NCBI RefSeq assembly: GCF_001682865.1
Contig: NZ_MAQX01000034.1
Coordinates: 103,569-167,568 of the forward strand
Origin: Bacillus sp. FJAT-26390
Lineage (GTDB): Bacteria > Bacillota > Bacilli > Paenibacillales > Paenibacillaceae
Length of the DNA stretch: 64,000 nt
Direction of reading: 5' to 3'
The notes below the pieces were generated by a model. It did not search any database, was not told the origin of the DNA, and worked only from the letters and a program-made list of their open reading frames with translations. The position numbers and the translations under genes were made by a program. Of the stretch, positions 53,049 to 61,779 are shown one piece after another (position 1 is the stretch's first letter; every line of letters begins with the position of its first letter).

Positions 53049-54025
53049 GCTGTTCGAATCTCCTTCACCGATAATTTTGCTTCCAATTGTTCATAGACAT
53101 TAGCCGCGATATCGCAATTTGAATATTCCATGGCAAGCAGAACGGCTCCCGCAACCGGCTCCATCGCAAGCATTCTCAGCGTGCATGCCGGAGCTGCCTC
53201 TCTTATTTCCTTCTCAATGTACGGCGTTACATATTGACTATCCCCTCGTGTCAAAATGCTGCCAACCATCACCAAATCAAATCTATCATTTTGCATGCCT
53301 AGCTTACGGATGACCGCACTCGCGGCTAGCCCAAGCTCAGTTCCTTGCCGGCGCAAGATGCCGCGTGCAACCTCATCTTCTCCAGCCACTTCAAACAGGA
53401 TTTTCGCCAAATGGTACGGTACTCTTAATCCTTCATCCAGATAACGGCTGTACATTTGTTCAACGGACGCAAATTGGAGCATTCGCAAAGCAGCCTGCGT
53501 TAGCAGCGTTTCCGCCTCTCTTCCCTCCCATGAGCGAATAACGGATCGAAACACTTCCACCGCCAGATCAGAGCCTCCGCCAAAGTCGCCAAAGGCGTAG
53601 CCAAAACCGCCGCATTGCATAACGTCTCCTTGCTTATTCATGCCATAACAATTCGTTCCGCTGCCGCATATGATCACGACCCCGTCCTTTTGCCTTGTTC
53701 CCGCTCTCAGGCCAATGACCGTATCGCATACGATTGCATGGTTATCGAAGCCTAGTTTCGCAATCATCGGACGCAGGATGATAAAGTCTGCTTCACGGTC
53801 CGCGCCTGCCAAACCAAACATCGCGAACGCAATTTCGGATTGCTCGATTTTTGCTTCGAGCAACGCCATCGTGACTGCTTCTCGAATATTGCGGCTGGCG
53901 AGCTCGACTCCTAATTGGTGGTTGCCGCATCCGCTCACGCCTCGACCGAGAATAGTGCCTGCAGCATCAGAAACGACTGCGAGCGTTTTGCTCCCTCCGC
54001 CGTCTACTCCTAAATAATAGTTCAA
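53045..54025 (-). CDS. BadF/BadG-family sugar kinase (N-acetylglucosamine kinase-like)
   Basis: 326 residues of the actin-like ATPase fold: phosphate-1 motif YLGVDGGGSKT, then ICGSGTNCYG and FGYAFGDFGGGSDLA. This group includes GlcNAc and glucosamine kinases. I choose TTG at 54025, giving MNYYLGVDGGG, because GGGAG lies about 8 bases upstream; the ATG at 54046 has no site. It overlaps GH4 by 4 bases, which couples their synthesis. In this setting it may phosphorylate imported beta-glucan oligosaccharides or glucose; GlcNAc is the alternative. The substrate specificity cannot be read from sequence. Confidence 0.85.
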   Translation of the reverse strand: MNYYLGVDGGGSKTLAVVSDAAGTILGRGVSGCGNHQLGVELASRNIREAVTMALLEAKIEQSEIAFAMFGLAGADREADFIILRPMIAKLGFDNHAIVCDTVIGLRAGTRQKDGVVIICGSGTNCYGMNKQGDVMQCGGFGYAFGDFGGGSDLAVEVFRSVIRSWEGREAETLLTQAALRMLQFASVEQMYSRYLDEGLRVPYHLAKILFEVAGEDEVARGILRRQGTELGLAASAVIRKLGMQNDRFDLVMVGSILTRGDSQYVTPYIEKEIREAAPACTLRMLAMEPVAGAVLLAMEYSNCDIAANVYEQLEAKLSVKEIRTA

Positions 54026-54184
54026 GCCACTCGCTCCCATATCCATTTCCGAGTTTGGAGAGCCGGATGTCTCTTCGCGGCGAATCGAGCAGCTCGCACA
54101 ATTCTGATATTCCCGGCTTCCAACTCGTTATGTTTTATTTTTGTTATTTTAGCTGCCAACTGCCGTTAAATCTTAACTTCATTT

Positions 54185-55351
54185 TCATCTGCTGATCTTT
54201 ACTTGATGAGTCGCTTCATCCCGGGTCAGCTTGGCTCCGATCGTTTCCGTCAGAACGAGCAGCGGAACGTAGGCAACACCATTTTCCAACCAAACAGCGC
54301 TTTTAATGACCAGCTTCTTGCCGTTAACGTAAGCAACATTCGAGCCCGCCTTAAAAATCATTTCCGATTTGGAAACCGCGTCCCGCACCACGATTTGATG
54401 CTTTGCCGCGTCCCATTGCACGGTTGCATTCACACCTTCCATTAGAAAACGAAGAGGCGCCATTTCCGTCTGGCCTAGCTTGAACACTGCAGGCTCTCGC
54501 TCATCCCGGATCATGAGGCTAACGGATTGCCCCTTAGGAAGGGTTGGATCCACGCTAGTCCCTGGTTGCCGCTTCGGCAGCGTATAAGCGATCCGGTCAA
54601 CCTCAGCAATCTGGGTCGTGCCCGGATACACATACTCGTTAGCCCAGCCATTGGTCTTCGTAGCCGGCCACATATTCGCTAAAATATAACCGGGAGCAGA
54701 GGGAAGCGCCCCCCTTGAGCCATCTTCCGTATGAACAAGCTTGCCGTCCACATACCATTTGATCGAATCCGGAGCCCATTCAAATGCGTAATCATGGAAA
54801 TCATCGGCCGCATCGAAGCCAAGCGGAATGATCGTCGAATGCATGCCAACGCCCTTAGTAAAATAGTTGGTTTCGAATTGGGTCGTGTTTTTGCCAAGAA
54901 TCTCGATGTCAATCTCATCCGCCTTGCCATCCGAATCCGCTCCATAGGTGAAAAAGCCGGTTACGACTCCGTCCCCTTTGACCGCCTTCATCCGAACCTC
55001 GAACTTCCCGTATCCGTAACGCTGCGTCGTTGAATATTCCCCCGAAGCATAAGGCTTATCGGAGCAAAGCGCCTTATCCTCCGCACATGGTTTGTCGTCA
55101 ATCAGCAATTTCAGCTTGCCGTCTTGAAAGACGACATGGTCATCTCTCCAGCCGCTAAGAAAAGTGCCGCCATTGGACCAGCCGTTCGAGGCATACCAGC
55201 GATCCGTATCCTTCTGGTCGAGCGAGTCTTCGAATGTCGTGCCAAGCGCCTCCGGCTGCGCGGCTTCCTCAGCCATGGCCGTAAATGGCGATGCGGCAAA
55301 CATTACAGCAGCAATCGATGTCAGCAGCGTTGCTCTGAGCTTATGCTTCAC
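54185..55351 (-). CDS. Secreted GH16 beta-glucanase with copper-amine-oxidase-N-like tail
   Basis: 388 residues. Signal peptide ends near AMA (25-27). The GH16 domain has the catalytic motif Glu146-Ile-Asp148-Ile-Glu150, closely related to the PA14-bearing enzyme downstream. The last about 110 residues resemble the copper amine oxidase N-terminal-like domain common on Paenibacillus surface proteins (FKLGQTEMAPLRFLME, NGVAYVPLLVLTETIG). No metal site is expected there. Start is GTG 55351 with AAGGAGGG at 6-8 bases. It follows the binding-protein gene by 28 bases. It probably keeps the activity near the cell wall. Confidence 0.92.
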   Translation of the reverse strand: MKHKLRATLLTSIAAVMFAASPFTAMAEEAAQPEALGTTFEDSLDQKDTDRWYASNGWSNGGTFLSGWRDDHVVFQDGKLKLLIDDKPCAEDKALCSDKPYASGEYSTTQRYGYGKFEVRMKAVKGDGVVTGFFTYGADSDGKADEIDIEILGKNTTQFETNYFTKGVGMHSTIIPLGFDAADDFHDYAFEWAPDSIKWYVDGKLVHTEDGSRGALPSAPGYILANMWPATKTNGWANEYVYPGTTQIAEVDRIAYTLPKRQPGTSVDPTLPKGQSVSLMIRDEREPAVFKLGQTEMAPLRFLMEGVNATVQWDAAKHQIVVRDAVSKSEMIFKAGSNVAYVNGKKLVIKSAVWLENGVAYVPLLVLTETIGAKLTRDEATHQVKISR

Positions 55352-55379
55352 GGTTAACCCTCCTTGCGAAACGATTGTA

Positions 55380-57041
55380 TTATTTCAGCTTGCTTAGGTT
55401 CTCTTGCCATCTTTCGGTATTGTATTTAAGCAGTTGTTCATAACCTGCCTTCTGTGCGTCTTTCTCCGCCTGATCTAGAATCGCAAGCACTTCCGCATCG
55501 GATTTCGCGCTAATCACCGCTTTTGCGTTCGCTTTCTCATAGATTTCGGAAACAGCTTGGGCGATTATGCCTTCATCCGAATCTCTGGCAGGCGCCAGGT
55601 TTACGAACTCCGTCGTATTAAGCTGCGTCTTCCATGTAATTTCCGACTGCCAATACGTCTCCCAGCTGCGCTTGTCAGCAGGCAGCGTGGATTCGAATTT
55701 AGACTTCGAATTATCTACGTAGACGGTATTTCCGTTCCATTGGAAGTTGACGGTTGCATTCATCAAATCATCGCGGCCTTTTTGGTCGCTGGTGAACTTG
55801 TCGGTAAATAGCGGCGCTTCATTGGCATCGGTTCCATCCCAGTAAAGGCCTTCTGGTCCCCACATAATCGTTCTTTGTCCTTCAGGACCTGTAAACCAGT
55901 CCAAGAAGGCGAAAATCGCTTCGGGATCTTTGGCTGATTTGGTAATAACGCTGACGTTCCAGCCTAACTGCTTGTAATCGCCGGGGAAAATCTTGTTTTT
56001 ATCAAGTCCCGGCTTATGAATAGGCCAGACCATAATATAACCGGCGGTTGAATCTTTCGCTTTTAATGCCGTGTTGCCCTTTGCGCCAAACTCCGTTGGG
56101 CTAGAAGCGGCATAAACCGCGATTTTGCCTGTTACGATTTTCTGCTCAACCTGCTCCAGCTTCTGCGTGAACGCGTCCTGAGAGATCAACCGCTCCCGGT
56201 ACAGCTTGTTCGCATACTGCAGCGTCTCGCGGTAGACCGGATCTACGAATACGGAGGTCAGCTCATTGCCTGAAGGGATCGCCATCATGTTTTGACTGCT
56301 GTACAAATAAGGGCGGTTCTCCGCGAAAGCGGATGTAAGGATTTGGATGCCCTCCGCGCCTTGGCCTACCTCGAGAGGCACAACATCCGAATATTTTGCT
56401 TTTACCTGCTGAAGATAAGCGTAGAGATCATCTGTTGTCTCCAGGCTCGGAGAGCCCAGCTCCTCATAGATCTTCTTGTTCACCAAATAACCGGAGTTGC
56501 CGTTTGGCTGCGTCGTATACCAGTTCGGGAACTGATACAGCTTGCCGTCGGGGGAACGAAGCATATCCAGCGTCTTCTCTCCCGCCCATTTCTTGAGGTT
56601 CGGATATTTATCCAAATAATCGTCGAACGGAACAAGCATGCCTTCCGAACGAAGCCTCTCCACTTCCGCTCCACGTTCCATCCAAATGACATCCGGCAGC
56701 TCGTTCGAAACAATCATCGTATTTCTTTTTTGCTTCGCGTTGCCGCCTGAGCTGATTGGAATGACGTTTACTTTTTTATTTTCTTTAATCCACTTTGTTG
56801 CCAAATCGTCGCCCCATGGCGGCATCGTATACCAGTCATAGTCCCCGTAGAAAGTGAACTCCAGCGGCTGCTCGCCGAGAACAAATCCGGCGCTCTCCTG
56901 CTTGCCCTCGCCTGACTTTTCACCGCCTGGCGTGTTTACCGCTTCCGATGAATCATTGTTTTTGGCACAGCCCGACAGCACCGATACGGCGATAAGCGCA
57001 GCTACCAATACGGTATTAAAGCTTTTTTTGTAAAATTTCAT
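55380..57041 (-). CDS. Sugar ABC transporter substrate-binding lipoprotein
   Basis: 553 residues. Lys-rich start, hydrophobic stretch, lipobox VLSGC with Cys25, then a linker and the large extracellular solute-binding fold (LDKYPNLKKWAGEKTLD, FLDWFTGPEG). The ATG at 57041 follows AAGGGAG. Third gene of the beta-glucan operon, after two permeases and before GH16. It probably binds gluco-oligosaccharides released by the secreted GH16 enzymes. No ATPase is in the cluster. Confidence 0.92.
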   Translation of the reverse strand: MKFYKKSFNTVLVAALIAVSVLSGCAKNNDSSEAVNTPGGEKSGEGKQESAGFVLGEQPLEFTFYGDYDWYTMPPWGDDLATKWIKENKKVNVIPISSGGNAKQKRNTMIVSNELPDVIWMERGAEVERLRSEGMLVPFDDYLDKYPNLKKWAGEKTLDMLRSPDGKLYQFPNWYTTQPNGNSGYLVNKKIYEELGSPSLETTDDLYAYLQQVKAKYSDVVPLEVGQGAEGIQILTSAFAENRPYLYSSQNMMAIPSGNELTSVFVDPVYRETLQYANKLYRERLISQDAFTQKLEQVEQKIVTGKIAVYAASSPTEFGAKGNTALKAKDSTAGYIMVWPIHKPGLDKNKIFPGDYKQLGWNVSVITKSAKDPEAIFAFLDWFTGPEGQRTIMWGPEGLYWDGTDANEAPLFTDKFTSDQKGRDDLMNATVNFQWNGNTVYVDNSKSKFESTLPADKRSWETYWQSEITWKTQLNTTEFVNLAPARDSDEGIIAQAVSEIYEKANAKAVISAKSDAEVLAILDQAEKDAQKAGYEQLLKYNTERWQENLSKLK

Positions 57042-57095
57042 TGATCTGACTCCCTTCTATTTGGTCATCTATGGTTAAAGCAAATGCTCTGAACC

Positions 57096-57989
57096 CTATT
57101 CCTTGAGCGATCCGATCAATACCCCTTTAACGAAGTACTTCTGAACAAAGGGATAGACACAAAGGATCGGCACCGTCGCGACCATCATCGTGGCCATCGC
57201 CAACGATTTTGTCGTAACCGACTTCATTTTGTTCAAATGGCTGCTTGCCGACGAATCGATTTGGGACATCTGCTCGTTCATGATGTTGGAGTTCAAAATT
57301 TGCTGCAGCTTGGTCTGAATCGGCAGCAAATCGGCGTTGGAGATGTAGATGCTAGGAGCAAACCAGTCGTTCCAGTGATAAACGGCGGTAAATAGCGATA
57401 ACGTGGCGAGAACCGGACCGGACAACGGGAATATGATTCGGAAAAAGACTCCCCAGTTCGTGCAGCCGTCTATTTTCGCGGATTCCTCAAGCCCAGCTGG
57501 CATGCCTAAGAAAAAGGCCCGAAATATAATCATGTTCCAAATGCTGATTAAACCGGGAATAACCATGACCCAGAACGTATTCATAAGCCCAAGTTCCCTA
57601 ATCAATAAATAACTTGGAATCAGCCCACCGCTAAAATACATCGTAATAATGCAAGCGATCATATAAAACTTGCGGCCCATTAATTCCCGCTTGGTCATGC
57701 TGTAGGCAAAAATCGACGTAGCCAATATCGTGCCGATCGTTCCTACGACCGTACGCAAAATCGATATAATGAATCCGTCAATCAGTCGCTTATCTTTAAA
57801 TACGACCTCGTAATTTTCCAGCGAGAACACGCGTGGCCAGAAAGTAATTCCGCCTTGCATCGTATCCGTTCCCGCATTTAAGGAGATGACTCCCGCGTTC
57901 CAGAACGGATAAAAAGCGGTGAATCCAAGTACAGCAAGCGCGATATAGATGACAATGGATAAAGCTTTATCACCGTATGAAAGTTTCAT
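57096..57989 (-). CDS. Sugar ABC transporter permease, LplC/YtcP type
   Basis: 297 residues with six membrane segments. EAA loop MPAGLEESAKIDGCTNWGVF and the C-terminal YFVKGVLIGSLKE are as in the second-permease class. The ATG at 57989 follows AAGGAG at about 13 bases, with a further GAGGG nearer the start. It lies 22 bases after the LplB-type gene and 54 bases before the binding protein. A hydrophobic N-terminal helix (IVIYIALAVLGFTAFYPFW) crosses the membrane first. Likely imports beta-glucan oligosaccharides. Confidence 0.93.
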   Translation of the reverse strand: MKLSYGDKALSIVIYIALAVLGFTAFYPFWNAGVISLNAGTDTMQGGITFWPRVFSLENYEVVFKDKRLIDGFIISILRTVVGTIGTILATSIFAYSMTKRELMGRKFYMIACIITMYFSGGLIPSYLLIRELGLMNTFWVMVIPGLISIWNMIIFRAFFLGMPAGLEESAKIDGCTNWGVFFRIIFPLSGPVLATLSLFTAVYHWNDWFAPSIYISNADLLPIQTKLQQILNSNIMNEQMSQIDSSASSHLNKMKSVTTKSLAMATMMVATVPILCVYPFVQKYFVKGVLIGSLKE

Positions 57990-58011
57990 GGCCTATCCCT
58001 CTCCTTCCCCG

Positions 58012-58965
58012 TTACCACAAGCTGTTGCCCGATTTTCTAGCCAAATAGTTTGCTCCCGCGAGCAGTCCCACACTGATCACCGCTTTGAAGGTGCCTGCTG
58101 CCGTTGCGTAAGAGAACCGCGAGTTTTCGATACCTATCCGGTACACATACGTATCAATGACATCGCTTACATCTCTCAGTACCGGATTAGAGCCGAGCAA
58201 GAGAATATCCTCAAACCCCGCGCTTAGCAAATTTCCTATCGCTAGAATGGAAAACACCGTAATGACCGGCATAATGGAAGGAAGCGTAATCGTAAATATT
58301 TGCCTAAACCGGCTTGCGCCATCCATGGAAGCGGCTTCATATAAATGCGGATCAACTCCAGCAATAGCTGCAAGATAGACGATAGAAGCGAAGCCGATCT
58401 CTTTCCAAACGCCCGTTGTCACTAAAATTCCCCAGAAGTACTCCGGCATGGACAGAAAATTAATCGGTTCGTCGATGAAATGCAACTTTTGCAGTAAAAT
58501 GTTTAGGCTTCCGTTGTCCGTGGAGAGCAGAGAAAGAGCGAAGCCTGACACGATAACCCAAGATAAAAAGTGAGGCAAATAACTAATCGTTTGAATCACT
58601 CGCTTGTAGGTCCGGTTTCTAACCTCGTTCAGCATCAATGCCAAAATGATCGGTGCCGGGAAGCCAATGATGAGCTTAAGCAGGCTGATGACAATCGTAT
58701 TGCGCATGACGTCCCAGAAAACAGGAGCATGAAAGAACATTTCGAAATGCTTAAAGCCGACCCAAGGGCTGCCTAAAAACCCTTTGAAAATGCTGTAGTC
58801 CTGAAATGCGGTCAATACGCCGTACATCGGAATGTAGCTAAAAACAAAAATAAAGAGCATGGCCGGCAACGCCATTAACTGAATGTCCCATTGCCGGAGG
58901 AATCGTCCGAATCCGCTTGTCTTCGCATAGGATTTCCGTTTGATTTCGATACTAGATTGCTGCAT
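58012..58965 (-). CDS. Sugar ABC transporter permease, LplB type
   Basis: 317 residues with six membrane segments. Seen: YIPMYGVLTAFQDYSIF after helix 1, FPAPIILALMLNEVRN, and the EAA loop AIAGVDPHLYEAASMDGASR. The ATG at 58965 follows GGGGGG 6 bases upstream. It is the first gene of the transporter and lies 131 bases after the AraC regulator on the same strand, a gap that probably holds the operon promoter. No cre box was found there. Confidence 0.93.
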   Translation of the reverse strand: MQQSSIEIKRKSYAKTSGFGRFLRQWDIQLMALPAMLFIFVFSYIPMYGVLTAFQDYSIFKGFLGSPWVGFKHFEMFFHAPVFWDVMRNTIVISLLKLIIGFPAPIILALMLNEVRNRTYKRVIQTISYLPHFLSWVIVSGFALSLLSTDNGSLNILLQKLHFIDEPINFLSMPEYFWGILVTTGVWKEIGFASIVYLAAIAGVDPHLYEAASMDGASRFRQIFTITLPSIMPVITVFSILAIGNLLSAGFEDILLLGSNPVLRDVSDVIDTYVYRIGIENSRFSYATAAGTFKAVISVGLLAGANYLARKSGNSLW

Positions 58966-59096
58966 GGCTAACCCCCCGTTCCTAAAATGTTCACTCTAAG
59001 CAGCTCGGATTAAATATCCTCTTTCTTCTTACATAGTACCCTTAAAAACCGGGCACATCTCCGCTTTACCGCTTAAAAAGTGACACTATCCAACTG

Positions 59097-59975
59097 TTAT
59101 TTAACATTCCAGCTTTTGAAGACGCGAGGTGAAACACCGAGGTGCTTCTTAAATAATCGATTGAAATTGGATAACGTATGGAAGCCGCATTCATGGGCTA
59201 CCTCCGTTACCTTCATGGTTGTCGTCTCTAGCAGCATCACCGCATGCTCTAGTCGAATGTGAATTAAATAGGCCAGTGGCGCCATTCCGACCACCAAACG
59301 GAAAATATCGTTAAACCTGGAGGGACTTAAAAACACGAGCCCTGACAGCTCTTCAAGCGTCCAAGCATGCGCATACCGCTCTTCCATGGCATATATCACC
59401 GTGCGTACTTTTTCCAATTGGACGGTATTCAGCTTTTCTTTTGCTCTAACCAGCCCTTCCATCCGGAAGTGACGGTTCACGGAAGCCAAAAAACGAAGCA
59501 AATGGGAATACACCATGGAGCTGTATGACTGCCTCTCCGTGATATGCTCCTCTTGCAAAGCAAATAGGATGGAGCGAAGCTCGTCCATCATAGGCTGTTT
59601 CCGGTCGAGCAAATTGGTGAAATAAGTGCCCATCTCCTTAAACGGCGACAGAATCTCTGGATCGTAACGCAAATTGCCGAGAAACCATGACGCGTCAAAC
59701 GTAATGACCAAGATGACCAAATCCTTCGTCTCGTAAGCGCAGTGAAGGTCATTGGAGTTGATTAATAAAATATCGTCTTGCTGGAATTCGAATCGCTGCC
59801 CATTGATGATGTAATAGCCTCTACCTGACTTAATAAGATTGATCTCCAGCACATCATGCCAATGAAGCTTTTGATAAAAGGAGTTAACCCCTTCCGTGTC
59901 CGCTACATAGATCGGATATTGCTTAGCCATTTTAAATTTCTCTTTAGGAATATCTCTCGTATTCGAAAAAGTCAT
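59097..59975 (-). CDS. AraC-family transcriptional regulator of the beta-glucan operon
   Basis: 292 residues. An N-terminal cupin (LHWHDVLEINLIKSGRGYYI with the WHDVLEI motif typical of sugar-responsive AraC proteins) and a C-terminal double helix-turn-helix (LEELSGLVFLSPSRFNDIF, CGFHTLSNFNRLFKKHLG). The ATG at 59975 follows AAGGAG at 8 bases; a GTG at 59984 overlaps that site. Upstream of the transporter on the same strand, it likely activates it in response to a gluco-oligosaccharide or glucose derivative. Confidence 0.91.
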   Translation of the reverse strand: MTFSNTRDIPKEKFKMAKQYPIYVADTEGVNSFYQKLHWHDVLEINLIKSGRGYYIINGQRFEFQQDDILLINSNDLHCAYETKDLVILVITFDASWFLGNLRYDPEILSPFKEMGTYFTNLLDRKQPMMDELRSILFALQEEHITERQSYSSMVYSHLLRFLASVNRHFRMEGLVRAKEKLNTVQLEKVRTVIYAMEERYAHAWTLEELSGLVFLSPSRFNDIFRLVVGMAPLAYLIHIRLEHAVMLLETTTMKVTEVAHECGFHTLSNFNRLFKKHLGVSPRVFKSWNVK

Positions 59976-60116
59976 CACAATCACTCCTTATTTAATTTAA
60001 ATTGGCCGTTTAAAGCGGGAAAAAGCTACAATTTTCTTCCATCAATAGCAATCTACATAATATCATCATCCACAGCTTTTAAGTCAATGCTCTTCTCTCT
60101 TTCGTTCTGCACACAA

Positions 60117-60173
60117 CAAATGCCAGCCTAGAATCGTTGTAAGTGTGGCACAACAATTTTAGGCTGGCATTTG
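60117..60173. repeat. Long near-perfect inverted repeat (24-base arms)
   Basis: CAAATGCCAGCCTA plus ten more bases pairs with the complement ending TAGGCTGGCATTTG, with two wobble/mismatch positions and a 9-base loop. No U-tract follows on either strand, so it is not a standard intrinsic terminator. It could be a small mobile-element remnant or a structured RNA. Confidence 0.65.
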
Positions 60174-60221
60174 CAAAATATGAATCCGATTTTAGGGTTG
60201 CGTCCAAGATGCTGCTTCACC

Positions 60222-60317
60222 TTAAAACTGCCGGAACGGAGGATGAACGAAGCCAGCGCCGCTTGGATCAACGGGTTCGAGCGCATCATTCAGAGGTACA
60301 TGAAACGTAGTTTCCAC
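60222..60317 (-). pseudogene. Possible 3' remnant of a coding gene
   Basis: The minus strand encodes 31 residues (VETTFHVPLNDALEPVDPSG in part, then AGFVHPPFRQF and a stop) with protein-like composition. It starts directly after the terminator of the neighbouring gene and has no ribosome site. It may be the tail of a gene whose 5' part was lost, or chance. A 51-codon frame on the other strand covers the same bases, so support is weak. Confidence 0.25.
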
Positions 60318-60327
60318 TGTTCACGGC

Positions 60328-60359
60328 AAAAATAAAGGGCATCCTTGTATGGATGCCCT
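60328..60359 (-). terminator. Intrinsic terminator of the oligopeptide transporter operon
   Basis: AGGGCATCC / GGATGCCCT stem followed by TTTATTTTTG on the minus strand. Confidence 0.8.
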
Positions 60360-60382
60360 CATGCTATTCAATACCTCTATGC

Positions 60383-60835
60383 TTAACGTTGAATCGGTTC
60401 GATCACGTAAGAGCTTGCCTCATCCGCCGATCCACTTGCCTCGCCTTGTATCGACCAACCAAAAGATAAAACGGAAGCCAATTGGTCACGCTCGGCCTGC
60501 GTTAACGACGCTGTAACCGCCTCGCGGCCCTCTTCCAGCTCCAGTACCGGCTCTTTGCCGAATGTGATCGAGATCCAGCTCCGGATACCGCGAACCGTAT
60601 TGTATTTGATGCGGTAACCATGCTTCACTGCCGCTTCGAATACTTCCGGTTCCTGATCCGCATAGCTGGATAGATCCTGATAATTAAAATGATATATACT
60701 GTCATCCTCCGGCAGCTCGCGAGAGCGGACTCTGCGAATCAGCTCATCATTTGACCAACCGAGCGCCCGCAGCGATTCAAGCAGCAAAGCATCCCATTGG
60801 GATAGCTTAGCCTCTTCTTGTGTTGGATTTGTCAT
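60383..60835 (-). CDS. Unrecognised acidic protein at the end of the opp operon
   Basis: 150 residues, family not recognised. It is cytosolic (no signal or membrane segment), has no cysteine, and is acidic. It starts with a helical part rich in Leu and Trp (WDALLLESLRALGWSNDELI), has a middle with several Tyr and Trp, and ends in a low-complexity Ser/Ala/Gly region. The ATG at 60835 has AAGGAG about 11 bases upstream, 38 bases after OppF, so it shares its transcript and terminator. A role with peptide uptake is suggested only by position. Confidence 0.75.
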   Translation of the reverse strand: MTNPTQEEAKLSQWDALLLESLRALGWSNDELIRRVRSRELPEDDSIYHFNYQDLSSYADQEPEVFEAAVKHGYRIKYNTVRGIRSWISITFGKEPVLELEEGREAVTASLTQAERDQLASVLSFGWSIQGEASGSADEASSYVIEPIQR

Positions 60836-60873
60836 TATAAAACAGCTCCTTCCTGGTAGAATAATTGGATCTA

Positions 60874-61779
60874 CTACTTATGAAGTGCTACAAAATGCCC
60901 TGGGCTTACTTCCCGTAATTCGGGCACTTCTTCCGATGCCGCCGCGCTCTCTTTCCACGTAATCCTCTCGACAACCGCGTTCGGGTCCGGCACAGGAATG
61001 GAAGACAGCAGCGCCTGCGTGTAAGGATGCAGCGGATTCTCATAGAGCTCGTCGCTATCCGCGACTTCCACGAGGCGTCCTTGGTACATAACCCCGATCC
61101 GATCGGAAATATGCCGAACCATAGACAAATCATGTGCGATAAAGAGATATGTTAAACCAAACTCCGCTTGCAAATCTTCAAGCATATTAACGACCTGCGC
61201 CTGCACGGAAACATCCAGCGCGGAGATCGGCTCGTCACATACGACAAAATCCGGCCGAACAGACAACGCTCTAGCAATCGAGATACGCTGGCGTTGACCG
61301 CCGCTGAACTCGTGGGGATAGCGGTATAGATGCTCACGCTTCAGGCCGACCTTCTCGAGCAGGACAGCAACGGCCTCCTTCCTCTCCTCACCCTTGTATA
61401 GCCCATGGATATCCATCGGCTCGCCGATTAGCTCAAGCACGTTCATGCCGGGATTTAAAGAGGAATACGGGTCCTGAAAAATAGATTGAATGCGTCTGCG
61501 GAACGGCTTCAGCTGCTGCTCGCCAAGCTTCGTGAGGCTTTGCCCGTCGAAACGGACTTCCCCATCCGTGTAATCATATAACCGAAGAAGACAACGGCCA
61601 ACCGTCGATTTGCCGCTTCCCGATTCCCCGACAAGCCCGAAGGTTTCGCCTTGGCGGATCTGAAAGCTGACACCATCGACAGCTTTTAGCACTTCTGTGG
61701 GCCGTCCCCATACATCTTTGCCTTTGACAAAATGTTTTTTCAAATTTTGCACATCAACCAGTATGCTGCGCTCACTCAC
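60874..61779 (-). CDS. oppF: Oligopeptide/dipeptide ABC transporter ATPase, OppF type
   Basis: 301 residues. Walker A GESGSGKST (51-59), Q-loop FQDPYSSLNP, signature FSGGQRQR (158-165) and Walker B around CDEPISALDVS. The C-terminal part has the Opp-type tail without the OppD cysteine cluster. Start is GTG at 61779, with GAGGGGAG upstream, overlapping the OppD stop by 8 bases (GTGAGTGA); a longer frame to 61977 runs through OppD coding and is rejected. Together with OppD it powers the importer of peptides at the cytosolic face of the membrane. Confidence 0.93.
   Translation of the reverse strand: MSERSILVDVQNLKKHFVKGKDVWGRPTEVLKAVDGVSFQIRQGETFGLVGESGSGKSTVGRCLLRLYDYTDGEVRFDGQSLTKLGEQQLKPFRRRIQSIFQDPYSSLNPGMNVLELIGEPMDIHGLYKGEERKEAVAVLLEKVGLKREHLYRYPHEFSGGQRQRISIARALSVRPDFVVCDEPISALDVSVQAQVVNMLEDLQAEFGLTYLFIAHDLSMVRHISDRIGVMYQGRLVEVADSDELYENPLHPYTQALLSSIPVPDPNAVVERITWKESAAASEEVPELREVSPGHFVALHK

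Larger units (their letters stand above)
59976..60382. other. Intergenic region with a long hairpin and a possible gene remnant
   Basis: 407 bases between the AraC start and the stop of the next minus-strand gene. It contains the AraC leader, the 57-base hairpin at 60117-60173, a possible 31-codon remnant at 60222-60317 and the terminator at 60328-60359. No confident promoter could be assigned. Confidence 0.5.

Noticed and set aside
60180..60335. 51-codon plus-strand frame
   Set aside because: No ribosome site, overlaps a terminator and an equally weak remnant on the other strand; composition is not convincing.
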